Below, piece after piece: positions 13,581 to 16,057 of a DNA stretch of 16,057 nucleotides. The DNA lies in assembly GCA_020845695.1 (NCBI GenBank), contig JADLFG010000075.1:1-16057 (forward strand), in the 5' to 3' direction. Each line of letters begins with the position of its first letter. Within the stretch, counting starts at the first letter, position 1. The DNA comes from Thermoleophilia bacterium. Its GTDB lineage: Bacteria > Actinomycetota > Thermoleophilia > Gaiellales > Gaiellaceae. Below the pieces are notes generated by a model. It was not told the origin of the DNA. It made no database searches and saw only the letters and a program-made list of their open reading frames with translations. The position numbers were made by a program, and so were the translations under genes.

Positions 13581-14663
13581 GTGGGCGAGCGCACGATCGT
13601 GGTTCTCGAGGGGGACGAGACCGGGCAGGAGCTGCTCGAGGAGGCGCTTCGCGTCCTCGCCGCCGACGTGATCGCGGTCGAGATCGGGTTCCCGCGTTTC
13701 GATCTCTCGCTCGGGTCGCGCCGGCGCACCGGCAACGCGATCGTGCACGAGGCCGCCCGCGCGATCGTCACCTCGGGGCTCGGGCTGAAAGCGGCCACGG
13801 TCACGCCGGAGAGCGCGGGCGACGTCGGCAGCCCGAACAGGATCCTGCGCGAGGAGATCGGGGCGAGCGTGATCGTCCGGACCGGGCGCCGGATCCCCGG
13901 AGTGGCCCCGATCGGGGGCGTGCATGCGCCGATCTCGGTCGTCCGGATGGCGGTCGGCGACGCGTACGGCGCCCGCGAATGGCGCGAGGGCGACGGTGAC
14001 GGCGAGGTTGCGTACCGAACCGAGCGGATCGAGCGACGGGTGTGCAGGTCGGTGGCGGAGTTCGCCTTCCGCCACGCGGCCCGGATGCGGGCCACGGTGT
14101 TCGGCGGGCCCAAGTACACCGTCAGCCCCGTGTACGAGGGGATGCTGAAGGAGGAGATGGACGCTGCCGCCGCCCGTCATCCCGAGATCGGCTACGCGCC
14201 GCAGCTGATCGACGCCACGTTCGCGCTGCTGCTCGCCTCGGCCGGCGACCCGCTCGTGATCCCGGCGCTCAACCGCGACGGGGACATCCTCAGCGACTTC
14301 GTGCTGCCCCTGTTCGGCTCGATCGCCGGCTCCGAGTCCCTCGTCGTCGCGTTCGGCGACGACTACGCACCGAGCGCGATCATGGCGGAGGCCGCGCACG
14401 GCACGGCGCCCGCGCTCTTTGGCAAGAACGTCGCCAACCCGCTCGCGATGATCCTCGCGAGCGCGGCGCTCCTGTCGCACATGTCCGACCACGCGGCGCA
14501 GACCGCGGGGCGGGCGGTCCGCGAGGCGAGCCTCGAAGCGGTCGCCGGCGGCGTGCGCACCGCCGACCTCGGCGGCCACTCGTCGACGACGGAGTTCACC
14601 GACGAGGTGATCCGCCGGACGAGGCAGAAGCTCGAGGTCTGGTCGACGCTCGCCGAGGTGTGA
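13581..14663 (+). CDS. Isocitrate/isopropylmalate dehydrogenase family enzyme, isocitrate-like
   Basis: 360-aa beta-decarboxylating dehydrogenase. Aligning by eye with Thermus IPMDH and E. coli IDH, catalytic residues are kept: R90, R100, R122, Y129, K178, D211, and D235/D239 in DGDILSDF. S84-P-N86 matches Ser113/Asn115 of E. coli IDH, and HGTAP (273-277) is the IDH form, which favours isocitrate. Departures: GDETGQE replaces GDGIGPE, the Glu of the usual VRE motif is M123, and the next segment (GDAYGAREWREGDGDGE) differs. At the IDH cofactor positions (K344/Y345 for NADP) it has Ala-Leu, so NAD or NADP cannot be assigned. It could instead act on another malate-type substrate. GTG 13581 is supported by the TAGACT hexamer. 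Its stop overlaps the MFS start. Confidence 0.82.
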   Translation: MGERTIVVLEGDETGQELLEEALRVLAADVIAVEIGFPRFDLSLGSRRRTGNAIVHEAARAIVTSGLGLKAATVTPESAGDVGSPNRILREEIGASVIVRTGRRIPGVAPIGGVHAPISVVRMAVGDAYGAREWREGDGDGEVAYRTERIERRVCRSVAEFAFRHAARMRATVFGGPKYTVSPVYEGMLKEEMDAAAARHPEIGYAPQLIDATFALLLASAGDPLVIPALNRDGDILSDFVLPLFGSIAGSESLVVAFGDDYAPSAIMAEAAHGTAPALFGKNVANPLAMILASAALLSHMSDHAAQTAGRAVREASLEAVAGGVRTADLGGHSSTTEFTDEVIRRTRQKLEVWSTLAEV

Positions 14664-15922
14664 CCGGCCTTCGCCGTTCCCTGCGCGACCTCGATCCGAA
14701 GCTACCGCGCGCCGTCTGGACGCTCGAGGGCGGCGTGCTCGTCAACTCGTTCGGAACCGGGATCATCGTCGCGTTCCTCGTCATCTACCTGCACAACGTG
14801 CGCGGGTTCGCGCTCGGCACGTCCGGCCTCGTGATCGCCGCGATCGGCGGGGCGGGGCTCGTGTGCGCGCCGCTGTTCGGCCTCGCGGTCGACCGGATCG
14901 GCGCGCGCCGCACGCTGGCGGCAGCCCTCGTGCTCGCGGCCGCCGGGCACGGGCTGTTCGCCCTCGTGAGCAGGCCGTGGCACGCCTTCCTGCTGGCCGC
15001 GCTCGCGGGCGCCGGGAGCGGCGCGTTCTGGACGTCACAGCCGAGCCTGCTCGCCGGCCTGGCCCCCCCGGAGCGCCGGCACGCCGCCTACGCGGTGCAG
15101 CGAAGCGCGTACGCGCTCGGGATCGGCCTCGGCGGCTTCGCCGGCGGCCTGATCGCGACGACGTCGCGGCCCGGGTCGTTCACGGTGCTGTTTGCGCTCT
15201 GCGCGGGCACCAACGCCGCCTTTCTCGCCGTGCTCGCCGCGGTCCCGGAGGTGCCGCCGCCACCGCGCGCGGCGGACGGGTCGCGGCAGCGGGGCGGCTA
15301 CCGGGAGGTGCTCCGCCACCGCCCGTTCATGGGGATCGTGCTGCTCAACTTCCTGCTCGTCTCGGTCGGGTACACGCAGCTCGAGCTCCTGCCGGTGTTC
15401 GCGAAGAACGAGGCCGGCGTCAGCGAGCGGGCGATCGGGCTCGTCTTCCTGACCAGCGCCGTCGTGCTCGTCGCCTGCCAGCTCCCGGTCGCCCGGCTCC
15501 TCGAGGGGCGCTCGCGGCTGCGCGCGCTCGCGCTGATGCCGGCGATCTGGGCGGGCGCGTGGCTCGTCGTCGAGGGCGGCGGCGTCTGGCTGGACGCGCC
15601 CGCGGCGGCGCTCGTGTTCGGCGCCGCCGCGGCGCTGTTCGGGCTCGGCGAGTGCTTCCACGGGCCGACGCAGGGGCCGCTCGTCGCCGATCTCGCCCCC
15701 GAGCACCTGCGCGGCCGCTACTGGGCGCTCTCCTCGAACTCGTGGGACCTCGGCTACATCGCCGGCCCGGCCGCCGGCGGGTTCCTGCTCGCGGCCGAGC
15801 CGCTCGCGCTGTTCCCGCTGGCCGCGTTCCTCTGCCTCGTCGCGGCCGGCGCCGCGCTCGCGCTCGACCGGCTGATCCCGGTGCAGCTCCGGCTGACGCC
15901 GGGCGGCGGCCCGGCCGTCTGA
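14660..15922 (+). CDS. MFS transporter
   Basis: 420-aa major facilitator superfamily protein with about 12 hydrophobic segments. The first begins around residue 25 (VLVNSFGTGIIVAFLVIYL). The loop between helices 2 and 3 carries the signature GLAVDRIGARR. A central cytoplasmic loop (VPPPPRAADGSRQRGGYREV) separates the two six-helix halves. It looks most like a drug/metabolite efflux-type MFS, but no substrate can be read from the sequence. GTG 14660 overlaps the IDH-like stop as GTGA, implying translational coupling. The frame continues upstream only as a shadow of the IDH-like gene. The stop lies 8 bp from the end of the convergent gene at the right edge. Coupling hints at transport of an organic acid linked to the dehydrogenase, which is inference. 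Confidence 0.88.
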   Translation: MTGLRRSLRDLDPKLPRAVWTLEGGVLVNSFGTGIIVAFLVIYLHNVRGFALGTSGLVIAAIGGAGLVCAPLFGLAVDRIGARRTLAAALVLAAAGHGLFALVSRPWHAFLLAALAGAGSGAFWTSQPSLLAGLAPPERRHAAYAVQRSAYALGIGLGGFAGGLIATTSRPGSFTVLFALCAGTNAAFLAVLAAVPEVPPPPRAADGSRQRGGYREVLRHRPFMGIVLLNFLLVSVGYTQLELLPVFAKNEAGVSERAIGLVFLTSAVVLVACQLPVARLLEGRSRLRALALMPAIWAGAWLVVEGGGVWLDAPAAALVFGAAAALFGLGECFHGPTQGPLVADLAPEHLRGRYWALSSNSWDLGYIAGPAAGGFLLAAEPLALFPLAAFLCLVAAGAALALDRLIPVQLRLTPGGGPAV

Positions 15923-15930
15923 GCGGCGAC

Positions 15931-16057
15931 CTAGCGGGACTCGAGCGGCGGGTTGCGGACGTCGTGCTCGCTCGCGTACGACTCGGCGAGCTCGTTCACG
16001 CGCGCCATCCCCTCCGGAAACGCGTAGTTGATCTCCACGAACGCGCTCCACTTCTCC
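15931..16057 (-). CDS. C-terminal fragment of an unidentified protein (runs off the window)
   Basis: The last 41 codons plus TAG of a minus-strand gene whose start lies beyond the right edge. The readable end contains KWSAFVEINYAFPEG, then ARVNELAESYASEHDV, and finishes PPLESR. The composition is that of a normal soluble protein, unlike the Arg/Pro-rich shadow frames around it. It is convergent with the MFS gene, 8 bp apart. I cannot name the family from this fragment. Confidence 0.6.
   Translation of the reverse strand, partial: EKWSAFVEINYAFPEGMARVNELAESYASEHDVRNPPLESR

Overview
The window is very GC-rich, tightly packed chromosomal DNA, most consistent with a high-GC actinobacterium. I lean towards the Thermoleophilia (Gaiellales or Solirubrobacterales type), but this is inferred from gene content, frequent GTG starts and leaderless promoters, not from any marker RNA. 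No tRNA, rRNA, CRISPR array, insertion sequence or phage gene was found. Many long overlapping reading frames are stop-poor shadows of the real genes.

Layout, left to right. (1) On the minus strand, a DinG/XPD-type Fe-S helicase (855-2741) is followed by a membrane-anchored DUF3105 protein (144-842). (2) Divergent on the plus strand are a small multi-pass membrane protein (2786-3274), the recombination protein RmuC (3342-4559) and thioredoxin reductase TrxB (4654-5637). (3) A 112-aa coiled-coil-like protein (5571-5909, minus) converges on trxB and overlaps its 3' end. (4) A minus-strand operon runs addB-like (12781 to 9857), then addA-like helicase-nuclease (9860 to 6636), then endonuclease III nth (6658 to 5978). 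Its start/stop overlaps are an exact ATGA and a 23-bp overlap. (5) Two small minus-strand genes follow: a 64-aa two-CxxC zinc-ribbon-like protein with a basic tail (12893-13087) and an 89-aa helical protein (13237-13506). (6) On the plus strand, an isocitrate dehydrogenase-like enzyme (13581-14663) is coupled by a GTGA overlap to an MFS transporter (14660-15922). (7) The C-terminal end of an unidentified minus-strand gene runs off the right edge.

Functionally the first 13 kb is dominated by DNA repair and recombination: DinG, RmuC, Nth and an AddAB-type double-strand-break processing pair. Three of these proteins carry or are predicted to carry PD-(D/E)XK-like nuclease cores. Four (DinG, AddA-like, AddB-like, Nth) show cysteine patterns typical of [4Fe-4S] clusters.

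The strongest non-coding signal is a recurrent start architecture. A TAnnnT hexamer, usually TA(G/C)nCT, sits 6-7 nt before GTG or ATG at six genes, implying leaderless transcripts. The same hexamer lies further upstream of rmuC and trxB, which instead have good Shine-Dalgarno sequences. These signals were used to correct several starts (DinG, TrxB, the 112-aa gene and the IDH-like gene). I did not find a clearly new defence or mobile system. The most interesting candidates are the leaderless/overlapping divergent promoters, the recombination-nuclease/glycosylase operon, the zinc-ribbon protein, and the mini-ORF containing the rmuC ribosome binding site.
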